Of a DNA stretch of 64,000 nucleotides, positions 1 through 11,245 are shown piece by piece (position 1 is the first letter of the stretch; every line of letters begins with the position of its first letter). A model generated the notes under the pieces. That model was not told where the DNA came from, did not search any database, and worked only from the letters and a program-made list of their open reading frames with translations. Made by a program: the position numbers and the translations under genes. The DNA is taken from assembly GCF_047511655.1 (NCBI RefSeq), contig NC_133396.1:136161490-136225489 (forward strand). Reading direction: 5' to 3'. The DNA comes from Castor canadensis (lineage: Eukaryota; Chordata; Mammalia; Rodentia; Castoridae).

Positions 1-435
1 ATCTCCCACAACCACTGTGTTGGCGTTTATATATGCTTTTAGGTCTTTCAGGGTATGTTTGATGAAATTGGGTGCGTTGACATTGGGTGCATACAGATTG
101 ATGATTATTATTTCCTTTTGGTCTATTTCCCCTTTTATTAGTATGGAATGTCCTTCTTTATCTCGTTTGATCAATGTAGGTTTGAAGTCTACTTTGTCAG
201 AGATAAGTATTGCTACTCCTGCTTGTTTTCGGGGGCCATTGGCTTGGTAAATCTTCTTCCAGCCTGTCATCCTAAGCATATGCTTATTTCTGTCGGTGAG
301 ATGAGTCTCCTGTAAGCAACAAATTGTTCGATCTTCTTTTTTAATCCATTTTGTCAAACGGTGTCTTTTGATGGGTGAATTAAGTCCATTAACATTAAGT
401 GTTAGTACTGATAGGTATGTGGTGATTCCTGCCAT
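1..435 (-). CDS. L1 ORF2 protein, N-terminal endonuclease part (partial, open to window edge)
   Basis: Minus-strand frame starting with ATG at 435-433 reads without a stop to base 1, giving 145 codons. The protein begins MAGITTYLSVLTLNVNGLNS and contains the QETHL motif and LYAPN. These are hallmarks of the L1 APE-like endonuclease that nicks target DNA at TTAAAA-type sites to prime reverse transcription. Counting from the start Met, N14, E43, Y115 and D145 fall on the same residue numbers as the active-site residues known for human L1 endonuclease; D145 is the last codon in the window. The reverse transcriptase and C-terminal domains are outside. About 50 bases separate this start from the ORF1 stop, consistent with the bicistronic L1 RNA. 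Confidence 0.9.
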   Translation of the reverse strand, partial: MAGITTYLSVLTLNVNGLNSPIKRHRLTKWIKKEDRTICCLQETHLTDRNKHMLRMTGWKKIYQANGPRKQAGVAILISDKVDFKPTLIKRDKEGHSILIKGEIDQKEIIIINLYAPNVNAPNFIKHTLKDLKAYINANTVVVGD

Positions 436-485
436 TTACTTATCTTAGTTGTTTGAAGGTTTGATTGTGTGTACCTAACTTGATG

Positions 486-1578
486 TTACTCTCTTCTGTC
501 TTGCTTTTTCTTATCCTGTGGTTTGGTGCTGCCTGCCTTTTCATGGTTAAGTTGGGTGTCACTTTCTGTGTGCAGGATCCCTTGCAGAATCTTTTGTAAT
601 GGTGGCTTTGCGGTCACATATTGTTTTAGTTTCTGCTTATCATGGAAGACTTTTATTGCTCCATCTATTTTGAATGATAGCTTTGCTGGGTAGAGTATCC
701 TGGGGTTGAAGTTATTTTCATTCAGTGCCCGGAAGATCTCACCCCACGCTCTTCTTGCTTTTAATGTTTCTGTTGAGAAGTCTGCTGTGATTTTGATGGG
801 TTTACCTTTGTATGTTACTTGTTTTTTCTCTCTTACAGCCTTCAATATTCTTTCCTTAGTTTCTGAACTTGTTGTTTTAATGATGATATGTCGTGGAGTA
901 GTTCTATTTTGATCTGGTCTGTTTGGTGTCCTGGAGGCCTCTTGCATTTGTATGGGAATATCTTTCTCTAGATTTGGGAAATTTTCCGTTATTATTTTGT
1001 TGAATATATTACGCATTCCCTTCGCTTGCACCTCTTCTCCTTCTTCGATGCCCATGATTCTCAAGTTTGGTCTTTTGATGGAGTCAGTGAGTATCTTGCA
1101 TTTTCTTTTCACAGGTCTTGAGTTGTTTAATTAATAGTTCTTCAGTTTTTCCTTTAATTACCATTTCATCTTCAAGTTCTGAGATTCTGTCTTCTGTTTG
1201 TTCTATTCTGCTGGATTGGCCTTCCGTTTTGTTTTGCAGTTCTGTTTCATTCTTTTTTCTGAGGTTTTCCATATCCTGGCTGTTTTCTTCTTTATTGTTG
1301 TCTATTTTTGTCCTGAGTTCATTTATCCATTTATTCATTGTGTTCTCTCTTTCACTTTGGTGTTTATACAGTGCTTCTATGGTTTCCTTTATTTCTTCTT
1401 TTGCTTTTTCAAATTCTCTATTTTTATTGTTTTGGAATTTCTTGAGTGTCTCCTGTACATTTTGGTTGACCCTATCCAGTATCATCTCTATAAAATTCTC
1501 ATTGAGTACTTGTAGTATGTCTTCTTTTAAATTATTCTTGTGGGCTTCGTTGGGTCCTTTGGCATAGTTTATCTTCAT
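486..1578 (-). pseudogene. L1 ORF1 protein gene, broken by one frameshift
   Basis: ORF1 encodes the trimeric RNA-binding chaperone of the L1 particle. It is read here in two overlapping frames. The N-terminal part (1,578-1,084) has a heptad-like, Lys/Glu-rich coiled coil of about 100 residues ending in SELEDEMVIKGKTEEL. The second part (1,112-486) carries the RRM region with LRIMGIEEGEE and RHIIIKTTSSETKERIL, then the C-terminal domain with ETLKARRAWGEIF and KLSFKIDG. The N frame runs into a stop just after QD, while the other frame continues the expected sequence, so one surplus base near 1,092 explains the break. Start chosen as the Met at 1,578 because the coiled coil begins soon after. 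Either real decay or a sequencing error would look the same. Confidence 0.88.
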
Positions 1579-3144
1579 TTTGTTGGAGTCTGGATCTGAG
1601 TTTCTGTTCTCTTCATTCCCCTCTGGTTCCTGTACTAATTTTTTGCTGTGGGGAAACTGGTTTCCTTGTTTTTTCTGTCATCCTGTCATTGTCCTTGGTG
1701 TTGTTACTGTCCCTGTACTGTGTGTAATTAAGTATTTTCTAGCTTGTAATAATAACAATGGTAATATTGAGAATGGAAGAGTGAGCTGAGATGGAAAGCA
1801 AGAAGTTAAAGAAAAGGGGAAAACAAATATACAGACAAGAGGGAGAAAGCAGAACAAGGTATCAGACAAGAGAGTTTCAAAGGTATAAACAGGGAGTGTT
1901 AGTGTACTAATCAACAGTAAGCTGAACAGACAATAGAGAGACAGAGAGAGGATTGAAAGTCAAAGATAAAAAAAAAAAAATAAGTATATGAAAGTAATAT
2001 CTATTTATAAAAATGAATTAAAATAAAATGGAAAATAGAAAATTAAAAAAAAAAAACAAAAACAAAAAACTTCCAAGTTTATATGCAATGCAATTTCAGT
2101 CTTAATAATTTGGATGTCCGTCTCAATCTCCAGTCCTGGAGTTGGTGCCTCAGATGTTGTTCTGTAGTTGTCTCATCAAAGGAGATGCATAAAGTAGAAC
2201 AAAACTACACACACACACACACAGAAGATAAAAAAAAAAAAAAAGCCCCACCAAGTGTCCCCAGTTCAAATGCAATACAGTTTCAGTAAGTTTTTCGGCT
2301 TGCAGGTGTAATTCGGTTGTTCTCTCATCAAAGGTAGGGAGAAAAAGAAAAAAAAGCGTCTGGAGGCAGTTCTCAGAGTGGTATCTGCAACTGTGTCTTG
2401 CCTGCCTGCTGCTCTCAGCCTGTAGCTGGCGGCGTTATTTATGCAGATCTCTGTGGTGAGCTAGCACTCACCTGGTCCCACAGGCTTTGTTTGCTCAGAG
2501 TTCTCCTGTGCGGGAGCCTCTGCCACAGGCTTTCCCCTTTCCAAGCACTGGGAAAGGTGACACTGCCCCGCGTTGTCAGGCCTGCATGTTTATTTACAGT
2601 TCAAGTGGGAAGTGGGTCTTCCCTCCTCTCACAAGCTTTCCCGCTCCTGGTTGCTGGGCACGCCCCGCTCCCGCCAGAGCCTCTCCGGCTGCCCGGCTTG
2701 TTTATTTACAGTCCCGGGAAGGATTCCCTTCCCCCAATCTTCAGCGCTCAGGGCGCCCCACCCTCTTTCCAGCGTGTCTTATCTGTTCTTATTGCTTAGT
2801 ACTCAGTTTCTCTTTTTTTCCCGGGTGGAGGTCAGTCTGTCCAGGGGGCTATGCTGCACTGGCCCAGGCTTGTCTGTGGGGCTACCACGGTACCGCGAAG
2901 CTCACCTGGTCCACGTCTTCCCAAGCCGTATGGGCGCCAGCCACTGGCGGCCCCGGGGGCCTCCTCGGTTCTCCGTTTAACGTGAAGTGGAGATTCTCTG
3001 TGCAGGCTGGAGATGTGGAGGAGTCAAAGTTATGCCTTTTCTCAGTGATTATGCCTGCAAAGTGTGTCTCCAGTGTCTCTCCAAGATTTCACTATAGGAG
3101 GCTCGCTTTCTGCTTCCTACCTCTAGCCGCCATCTTGGAATTCC
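1579..3144 (-). promoter_or_regulatory. L1 5' UTR / internal promoter region
   Basis: This is the region between the ORF1 start and the L1 5' end. The distal part (about 2,400-3,144) is GC- and CpG-rich in a window that is otherwise AT-rich, as expected for an L1 pol II internal promoter. The proximal part (1,700-2,360) is low-complexity with T-runs on the sense strand and a short CA/TG tract at 2,206-2,222. Degenerate copies of TTGTTTATTTACAGT (2,586-2,600 and 2,699-2,713 on the plus strand) and CACAGGCTTT (near 2,480, 2,524 and 2,631) suggest ancient internal duplication. Promoter function is inferred from the family and has not been shown here. Confidence 0.75.
3126..3137 (-). promoter_or_regulatory. 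YY1-type motif at L1 5' end
   Basis: The minus strand reads AAGATGGCGGC within the first 20 bases of the element. A YY1 site at this position is established for human L1, where it directs the correct transcription start. The match to the AAGATGGCGG core is exact. Its use in this copy is inferred. Confidence 0.75.
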
Positions 3145-4779
3145 CGCAATCAGTTAATTTTAAAAACAAACTTCACAGGTTATAGAAAATTCTAAGAAAA
3201 TTGAGTGATTATGTTTTCCATTTTCAACTGTGAAGGCCACTTGATACCATCTTACAAGTAATTTGCAAGGACAGCAGGCTAATATAGAGCATGAAAATAT
3301 TTAACAAACTCTGTCTAGTACTATAATATAGTCTCCTGTTTCAATAACCAAAGAACACTAAATCTTTCAGCCCATTCATGCAAAAAAAATGCTTAATGTT
3401 TTCTGTGTAACTCAGATCAAAATGGCACAAATTACCAGTTTTACATCTGATTTAATTAATTTTACTATTCAAAAGTCATACACACTTAAGAAAATTTTCA
3501 GAAAGAAATTGTAATCTAATAGAATATTAAATAGCTGTATGTCTTAAATATATTACTCACAAACACTTTGGCCATTTTGTACATGCATAAATAGTAATTT
3601 CACTAGAGCTATGTTTAATATCTTAAGATTAACTAAATCTTAAAAGGATGTTTGTGTACCATGGAGAGTTCTGAAGTTCAGACATAAACTCATAAGGGAA
3701 AGAGATATCCAGGGTGAGGAACACATTTTCTAAAACATCCATACTGAATAGCCTCGCTCTTGGCTACTCTATTTTTCTTGTTTATAAATCTTTAAATATG
3801 TTGGGTTTGTATGTCAACTCACAGCTTGGAGAGGAGACAATTTGATTGGTACTTTAAATATGAATGCTGTTAAAATTTTCAAAACGTAAGAGGAATCTTC
3901 CACATCTTGGCAAGTGACTATACATAGAGACCCAAATTTCACAATTTGTGTATTCTGTTTTGAAAAAAGCAAGTCATTGTAACCTTATAGTAAATCACTT
4001 AGGACAGCATATGTATAACTTTATGTACAACATAATATCATGCATATCTCGGATACAGAGAAAAGCTTATAAAAGAAAATCAATACTGAGAACTCTTTTA
4101 GGTCTCTACAGCCAGTTCTGTCTTTACAAGTTACCTTCTTTGTATGATATAATTTAAACATTTTGGTTGTTTCTGGTGGTTGCACTTAACTACCATCTTC
4201 TAGAAAGAAAAATTCACATGTACATCCCAATAAAAAATTAAAACCTAAAAATAGTATCTGCAAATGCTTTGCACATTACCAATATAAAGTTTTTTTTATA
4301 GTTTTCATCATTAACTAGTTACAACAAAAATGTACCAACAATCAAGTTATGAATGTATTACTCTCTTTAGTTTCCAAGGATTATAATGGAGAGAAAATAG
4401 TATTTTCAAGGGAAATATCATAAATTGGTTAGGTTTTACTTCTAAGATTAGAGAAAAAAAACCATAACAATTTTGCCTCAATGTGGAAGCAGTAAAAATT
4501 TATTGCTTTTTAAAAACAATTTATAGGTTTTGTCTTCTATGGTTTATTTGTGGTACCTCAAAATATAAAAATGACACTAAATATCAACTTAATGTAATTC
4601 AAATTTGTTTACCATTAATTTTTCATCCTGTACATTTAGATTTCTCTATTTTTAGCAAAAAGAATGGACAAATAGAAAAATAGCACTTAAAGATTTGGTG
4701 TAATAAATCTTGTGTCATAACTGTAACAAGAGCCAATGTTTGTGTATCTAGATATGTGTGTTCTCTGTTCTTTTATGTG
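3145..4779. other. AT-rich non-coding DNA, no recognised feature
   Basis: Flank of the L1 5' end. I see no gene, repeat family or RNA that I can name. Short ORFs at 3,948-4,157 and 4,483-4,683 have no domain or codon pattern suggesting coding. Confidence 0.5.
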
Positions 4780-5225
4780 ATGAAGACACAGGACAGACTT
4801 AGGACACAAGGTTTACTATACTCACATATTCTAGGAACAGGAGGGTACAGGATGCCATACAAGGCACTATGGGAAATTAAGACCAGAAGACAGATAGGAG
4901 CCAAGGGAAAGTCTTTGCTTTAGACTGTACTGGGGAGGGGGGGTTTGGAGGGAAGAGGAGCCAGCCAGAGTAAATGTTTCAGAATAATTTTACAAACTTT
5001 GGGCTAATGAGGTGGTCCCTAGTTGCTTGACACCTGACCTTGGGATGAGTAAGGTAGAGCAGTACTGCTTCCTGGGGTGTAAGGAACATAGAGGAGGAAT
5101 AAGTCTGGGTTAGCTTGCCATCAAGGGTTTGCTCCAGTCTAAGCTCTTTGCCACCCCCAAAATTGGCTAATCCCTGGAGAAGCAGTCTTTCTCCAGCCAG
5201 AAAAAAATTTAAAGTTAAAATACAG
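4780..5225. repeat. Unclassified interspersed sequence, possibly LTR-derived
   Basis: A block with more G and C than its neighbours, bounded by AT-rich DNA. It contains a polypurine stretch (4,931-4,960) and a segment with AGGACACAAGGTTTACTATA that has the feel of retroviral LTR sequence. I see no TG...CA ends or polyadenylation signal that settles it. The 84-codon antisense ORF inside is not convincing as a gene. Confidence 0.25.
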
Positions 5226-5689
5226 GCACACAAACAAAATATGTGACAATTTTAAAAGCTTAGAATAAAACTCTATGCATCGTTCTTAACACATAGAGAC
5301 ATGGAGAAAGAATGTTTTCTCTTCAAAATGGCATTTGTCTTCTTCACAAAAGTAAAATTTGAAAAACAAGCACTTTTTGGATGAATCCAAATAAAATCAA
5401 GGATGCCATGAAAAAAATAGTAAACATTTAAATATTTGCAAAATGAATTTTATCTAAATAATTAGCTAACTTTCCTCCAACATTTATTAAAGTATTTATC
5501 ATCATATGTTCATAAATTTAACATACAATATGGCTTAGAATTGGTGAAAAATGTTACCTTAAATGAGGTATATAAGTTTTATTGTTAAAGTAACTTGTAA
5601 TTTGGGAAAACTTGCAGTGAAAGAAATACAGATTTCTTTATTTTCTTGAACAACTAACAACTGCAATGATTTTTAACTCTCTTTTACTA
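5226..5689. other. AT-rich non-coding DNA, nothing recognised
   Basis: Low-complexity AT-rich sequence with no repeat family or gene that I can identify. Confidence 0.4.
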
Positions 5690-5970
5690 AACTGATGGAA
5701 AGTATCAGAAGAGACTATTAATATCAACTGTGCACCAATAATTTGTGAAATAGTCAAGAGTTTGGCAAATTCATGAACACATTCAATTCAAGAAGAATTA
5801 GCAAACCCGTGCAGATCAGTAACAGGTAATGAGATTTTATCAATAATAAAAAGACAAACACTACGATCTGATGCCTTCACTGCTGAATTTCATCAATCAC
5901 TTATAGAACAACTCGTGTCATTTCTTATCAGACTATACTAAAAATTGGTGAAGAGACCAATGTCCGTAAT
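5690..5970 (+). mobile_element. Old L1 ORF2 fragment (start of reverse transcriptase region), plus strand
   Basis: The segment with ATCTGATGCCTTCACTGCTG and the following AATTTCATCAATCA aligns by eye to the L1 ORF2 stretch encoding the GPDGFTAEFYQ-type motif just before the reverse transcriptase core. The part before it resembles the preceding ORF2 linker. It is heavily decayed with stops in all frames and no visible ends. Confidence 0.55.
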
Positions 5971-6124
5971 GAGATAAGCTTTCAACTTTTCCCCATGCAG
6001 AGTGATGCTGGCTATGATTATATTGTACGTGAACTTTATTGTATGATGGTACATTCCCTCTATATGTAATTTGTTGAGAGTTTCCATCATGAGGGATGAC
6101 AGATTTTTTTTTAATTTATTTTTT

Positions 6125-6445
6125 TGTACCTATTAGAATGGTGAAATGGGGTTTGTCCTCGATTCTGCTAGTACGTTGTATCACTTTATAAGTTTGCATA
6201 TATTGAACCAATCTTGCATCTCTGGGGTAAATCTCACTTGATCAAGGTAAATAATCTTTTTGATGTGTTGTTGAATTGATTGACAGCATTTTCTTGAGGA
6301 TTTTTGGAACCAAGATCATCAAGGATATTGGTCTGTAGGTCAGTGGTGTGTGTGTGTCCTTGCTTGTGTGATTTTTGTATCACAGTAAAACTGGCCTTAA
6401 ATAATGAGTTTGAAAGAACTCTTCCTGAAAAATAAGTGTGAATCT
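6125..6445 (-). mobile_element. Antisense L1 ORF2 fragment, reverse transcriptase region
   Basis: On the plus strand, TGAACCAATCTTGCATCTCT and TCATCAAGGATATTGGTCTG are reverse complements of conserved L1 reverse transcriptase stretches. The sequence is decayed. Its continuation to the right is not the L1 part expected next (see the adjoining fragment and the finding on order). Confidence 0.75.
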
Positions 6446-6840
6446 TGACAGCATTTGTCATTGTTTTCTTGATGATACTCATTCTGACTGGGATGAGACA
6501 GAATCTTACTGTAGTGGGATTTTTTTTCTTATTTGTTTTGTTTTTGAAGCAGGATCTCCATGTTGCTCTGTAGCCTAGGCCAGCATGGAACTTCCTGAGT
6601 AGCCCAGGATGGCCTTTAATTCCAGATTTTCCTGACTCTACCTCCTGAGTGCTGGGGTTACAGAATGTGCCACCACACCTAGCTTCAATATAGTTTTGAT
6701 TTGCATTTTCCTGAAGGCTAAATGTGGTCAAACCCTCTTTCACACGTTTACTGGCTGTTTGTGCTTCTTTTGAATAGTGTCCATCCAGTTCATTTATTTA
6801 TTTGTAGAATTCACTAAGCTTTATCAAAAATGATTTTACT
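6446..6840 (-). mobile_element. Antisense L1 ORF2 C-terminal fragment split by a B1 SINE
   Basis: The plus strand shows CTCATTCTGACTGGGATGAG, and after the SINE TTTGATTTGCATTTTCCTGA, both reverse complements of the L1 ORF2 3' end. A B1-like SINE at about 6,530-6,690 lies between the two halves, so the SINE inserted after this L1. The 169-codon antisense ORF spanning 6,234-6,743 is a chance reading through these repeats. Confidence 0.7.
6530..6690 (-). mobile_element. B1-like (7SL-derived) SINE
   Basis: The plus strand reads from a T-rich tail through GTAGCCTAGGCCAGCATGGA to CCTCCTGAGTGCTGGGGTTA and CACCACACCTAGC. This is the reverse complement of the B1/Alu consensus (GCCGGGCGTGGTGGC... CCCAGCACT). 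The pol III A-box region is at the right end and the tail at the left. Diverged from modern B1, so an older copy. Confidence 0.85.
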
Positions 6841-9800
6841 TTTTATGGTTTTGTTCAGTTTTTGAAATTAATTTTATTAGCAATATTAAAAGTAAAAAGT
6901 AAAGGGATATACATTTTTTCTATTTAATTTTTGTGTGCTATTTTGTTCTTTTAAAATATATTTGCACAGATAGTAAATTTAGAGGTCCTGGTAGAATTAA
7001 AGTTAATTTGTAGTTTATTATTCATGGCTGCTCATATAGTACTTCAAATAGCAAAATTACTTTCCTTGAACACTAATTGCCAACTGTTAATTAAGAATAA
7101 AATATTATACAAAAAATTCTCTCATGTTCCTTAACTTAAATAATGAATTGAGGGGTATATAATTTATTTTTATTATGAAATATCTGTATTAGAAATCTGT
7201 CTCCTATTTTAGATTAATGAGAAAAATAATATAATACAAAATGTCTATTAACATTAACCTATAATTAAAATTCAAGGTTTAGATCTAGTATCTTTAGTTG
7301 AGGTTATTCGTATTTCTAAACCATTCTGTCAAATGTGGTGAGATATTTTACTAATGAAAATACAAATGCTTGCTTTCCATTGTACATGGAAGGTCAAAGC
7401 AATTTTATATCTAGTCCTATAAAATATATTATTCCAAAAACATGTCTTGATTAATATTTTATTGGAAAATATTTTATTTCCTAAATTTTACTTTTTGGAA
7501 CTTTGCCCTTTCAAGTGAAAGTGGTTCTAAGATAACACATTGTATGTCTTCCCCTAAAATAGTGAAATGTCAGAGGAGGGAAGTGGTTGTCAACACAATA
7601 ATGAAATCGGTAGAGTTCTGCTTTATCTTAGAAAATATTCAGGCTTATATGTGCTTGATGGTCTTGAATTAAACAAATAATATGTTATCAAATCTTAAGG
7701 TGCAAATCCCAATGTATCTTGACTTGCTGTGTTTAAATATCTGATATATTAGATTTAGTCTTAAATTTCAATGGAGTAAATAACACTTGATTTTAAGCGA
7801 GCATACTTGATATGACAATTTTTGATGAAAAGAATAAATTTCAATTCATATTTGTGATGAGTTTACTATTTTAAATACTCTAAGTAAGTGATTTAAAGTT
7901 CTCATTACTACACGAGGTGCAATATTCTTAGAGATGAAGTATGTTAATTGCTCAAAGGAATGAGTAATTTAATCAGAGGAAATAAAGATTATGATCACTG
8001 ACAAATATAAAAATCCCACTATAAAAATATCACTCTTCTCATTTTACAAATAATTAAATTGAGGCTTAGTCAGAATAAAAGTTTCCCAAAGGCAAAGATA
8101 GTCTGTTTTTTATAGTTCATATGCAACATGATGGTCATCGTCCTCATCATGATTGTCACAGGAAAACGGCGATAACACCTGCTGATGTTTATCCAGGCAT
8201 TGCATCTAGGGGGAGTGCTGAGGAATCTGTGTACATTATATGATAACTTTCCAACAAAGCAAGAAAGGAGATATAATTATAGCCTGCATTATATAGTCAT
8301 TTTGTAACTTACTTTGCATGGTAAGTGTGATATCTTCTTTTGAACAGCCATTGCAGTAAACTGCTAGACACTGCATTGCAGAACATGATACATAGCATAA
8401 GAAAGAAATACATTAATTTAAAGAATCTTATGTGTTTAACTTTGATACTGTTGCATACTTTAATTATGCATAGTAAAATTTAAGAAAGAAATGCCTAGGT
8501 AGTGGGTATTAAGCTTATCTGTGCATAAAAGACAGTTATGGTGACTACATAAAATAATGTGAAATATTGCACATCAGCCAAGTAAGTTAAAATGCAGTGT
8601 GTCAACATCCTAGAAAAAAGGCAAGCATAGTGCAATGAGTTCTATGCTCAGACCCATTCTTTCTTTCAGGATGTAAGGTGTTGTATGGCAGGGGGATGTA
8701 GATCTGATAGAAAGCTATAAATTGTGGCTCAGCTACAAAAAAAATGAGTCTTCTTTTAATCTCCAGTGACCAGCACTTGATCAAAAATTACATAGACTGC
8801 TATGAAAAAGTCAAGAAGCAAAAACCAAAATTTAGAAAAATAGATAATGATATAAATTGAGTTATAAGTGACACTGAAAGAGAGGACACAATAGTAAAGA
8901 GAATTAGCAAAGTGGAAGTTATTTGTCTTGGCACAAAATACACAGACTAATGCATGAAGAGAAAAAAACTCAAAACTAAGTGCAGAAAATAAGTAAGAAT
9001 TTTGTGGAACATGGTGGAAAAGTATAACACATGTTATTAAAGAGGAAAAAAGTGACAGGTTGAGAATTTTCCAAAAATTATTGAACAAGATTAATTTCTC
9101 CATTCAAACAGCTCTGTGAAGTCCAAGCCCAATAAATACAAAGAGAACCACATAGGGCACATCTTGGCAAACTCTTGAAAATCAAAATCCCTTAGTGTCC
9201 ATTCTTCTCTAGGATGCTATTTCTGATGGTATGCTTATTTCCTGATTAAAAGTACGAGACCTTCATGGGCATTGTCTTAAGAAAAGCTACCCAGTGACCA
9301 AGAAATATCACATTTGGGTCATGAGCACTAACAAAAACCTTTTTAACTTCGTTTTGGGTCAATTAATCAAGCACACCAGGACTGTCAGTGAGTGAGAATA
9401 TTGCTCTTTGTAATTAACTTAATAGTTTGCTTCACTAGGGCTGTTTAAGCAAACCGGGGGTGCTTTCTGCATTAGAGTCTGAGTGCTTTACTTATTCACC
9501 CTGCTGACCCTTTAGATAGGTCTTTGGCTCTGGTGCTATGCTGCTACCAGCAGTAGATTTGAAATTAATTTTAAAAAGCTATATTTTCATTATTAGTACT
9601 TTTGAAGTTAATAAATTACTTTGACACCTGCCAGAAAAACTTGCATAATCACTGTTGAACATATATAATTTTCAGTATAATTATAACACTTTCTTTTCCA
9701 ATTAGATGTCCTTCAATTGAAGAACAAAAATATAGCTATATTTTTTTCCTTATATTCCTTTAGCAAATTCAATTGAAGCAACTTAAGGAATGCAAAATAT

Positions 9801-10199
9801 CTCCCTATATATGATACCAACCTCAAAATGTATCATTAATGGAACAAAGCAAGGAGAAATCAATCTAAGACACAAAGAAGGAGGAATTAGATCAATACAA
9901 AAGGATAAAAATGTCAAACATCTCTTGAAGAAATATAGGTGAAAATCAGGATAACAGAAAAACCAGACACCACATGGAAATTATTGAATTCTGCAACTCT
10001 TTGGAGGTTAAAAATTCATAATAAAGAATGGAGTATGGGTATTCATACAGTTATTAAAATGACTATGACAACTACTTAGTTACTGGTTTTCAGGGTGAGT
10101 GACGTGTCTACTGGACACGTGGTGAGAGAGCAGAGGAAGATTGTCCACAGAAAGTGCCACAGTCAGGAACTTGTCCAAGAAGTGAGATAGTGCTGCAGG
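6841..10199. other. AT-rich non-coding DNA, no confident feature
   Basis: About 3.4 kb of unique-looking sequence. The 115-codon antisense ORF at 8,756-9,103 is rich in F, L, S and Y, as expected from AT-rich DNA, and shows no domain. The stretch 9,830-10,020 may be distant L1-derived sequence, but I cannot support that. Confidence 0.45.
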
Positions 10200-10360
10200 T
10201 AAAGTGTGATGTCTGCAGCAGATGAAATCTTCAACTCAGAAAGACAGTTTCCCATACATTCGAATACAATGTATGGATGAATCAAAGCACCATATTGTAC
10301 CTCATATGTATGTGCAACTATTATCTCAATCAAAACATTAGTATAAAATTTTGCAAAAGG
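10200..10360 (+). mobile_element. Probable old L1M 3' UTR end
   Basis: CATATTGTACCTCATATGTA followed by GTGCAACTATTATCTCAATC resembles the end of old mammalian L1 (L1M) 3' UTRs, where a CACACTGTACCCCATAAATATG-like motif precedes the A-rich tail. Decayed and without clear boundaries. Confidence 0.45.
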
Positions 10361-10569
10361 AAATACTGCCTGTCCCCTTATCCATCTCTGATACATTCTC
10401 TCTGATAGCCAAGGAACTACAATCAGGATATATATAAAATTTCTACTTGTATTCTATAGAATGCACATGCTTTTAAAAATATGCATTTCTTTTCTTACAA
10501 AAAGAAAATCTGTTACAATAATAATAAAAGTATCTGAAACAATATACACAGAAGTATAACAAAATGGAA

Positions 10570-11245
10570 AACTCATATTTTTATATATTTTTTAATACAA
10601 GATGCCAAAACTGAAACTATAGACTCAAATAACTTATACTTAAAATCGAAAGGGAAAAAAGAATCCTCATACATTTTTGGTGGAAATATTTGGAAAGTGG
10701 TGTGGAGATTCCTCAGGAAATGAAAAATAGAAGTACTATATGATGTTGCTATACAGTTCCTCAGCATACATTAAAAACCACCATGTACTAGAGCCCCCAA
10801 CACACCCATGCTTACATGGCACAATTCACAATAGTCAAGTTGTTGAATTAGCCAACATGCCCATCAAGAGACATGTAGATAAGAAAAATGTGGTATTTAC
10901 TAATCAGCCACAAAGAAGAATGAAATTATAACATCTATGGAAAAATGGAAGGAACTGGAGACCCTCATATTAAGCAAAATAAGCTGGACTCAGAATGAGA
11001 AATGCCACAATTTCTCTCATATTTGGAATCTAGACCCATATACACAAACAAACAAAAAAGATAGGAACCTTTCTTATTATTTATGTGGAAGAGACCATTT
11101 CTTATTATTATGAGGAAGTAGAGAGTTGTGGAGGACAAGTGAGAATGACGGGAAGTCATTAAGTGCATTATATGCATGCCTGGAAATGTCATAAGGCAGC
11201 CCATGATTTTGCATAAGAAATTATTTTTTAAAAAAAATCAGAGGA
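10570..11245 (+). mobile_element. Old L1 3' end (ORF2 C-terminus plus 3' UTR), plus strand
   Basis: Shows in order the decayed ORF2 C-terminal stretch with CAATTCACAATAGTCAAGTT, AATGTGGTATTTACTAATCA, and AAAAATGGAAGGAACTGGAG with ATTAAGCAAAATAAGC, the coding relic for the WKLE...LSKAS-like end of ORF2. A 3' UTR follows, ending in an A-rich tract at 11,222-11,240. Stops interrupt all frames. Confidence 0.8.

Larger units (their letters stand above)
1..3144 (-). mobile_element. Young L1 (LINE-1), 5' half, continuing past the left window edge
   Basis: Reading the minus strand from 3,144 down to 1 gives, in order, a long 5' UTR (about 1.56 kb), ORF1, a spacer of about 50 bases, and the first 145 codons of ORF2. 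This is the canonical order of a mammalian L1. The 5' end starts GGAATTCCAAGATGGCGG, like other complete L1 5' ends, so the element is probably not 5'-truncated. The 3' part, including most of ORF2, lies outside the window, so neither target-site duplications nor full length can be checked. The ORF2 start is open and keeps its catalytic residues, while ORF1 has one frameshift, which suggests a recent insertion early in decay. Confidence 0.93.

Noticed and set aside
1118..1567. 149-codon plus-strand ORF rich in Ser, Phe and Leu
   Set aside because: It is the antisense shadow of the L1 ORF1 coiled coil.
2398..3185. Plus-strand ORFs of 133-232 codons in GC-rich DNA as a possible gene with CpG island
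   Set aside because: They lie antisense in the L1 5' UTR, whose GC-richness keeps all frames open.
6234..6743. 169-codon antisense ORF
   Set aside because: It reads through antisense L1 pieces and a B1 SINE, so it is a chance composite.
8200..8220. Second CTCF-like motif (CATCTAGGGGGAGTG)
   Set aside because: Only about 10 of 14 core positions match, too weak to report.
8756..9103. 115-codon antisense ORF with hydrophobic stretches
   Set aside because: The F/L/S/Y composition is expected from AT-rich antisense DNA, and no domain or expression signal is visible.
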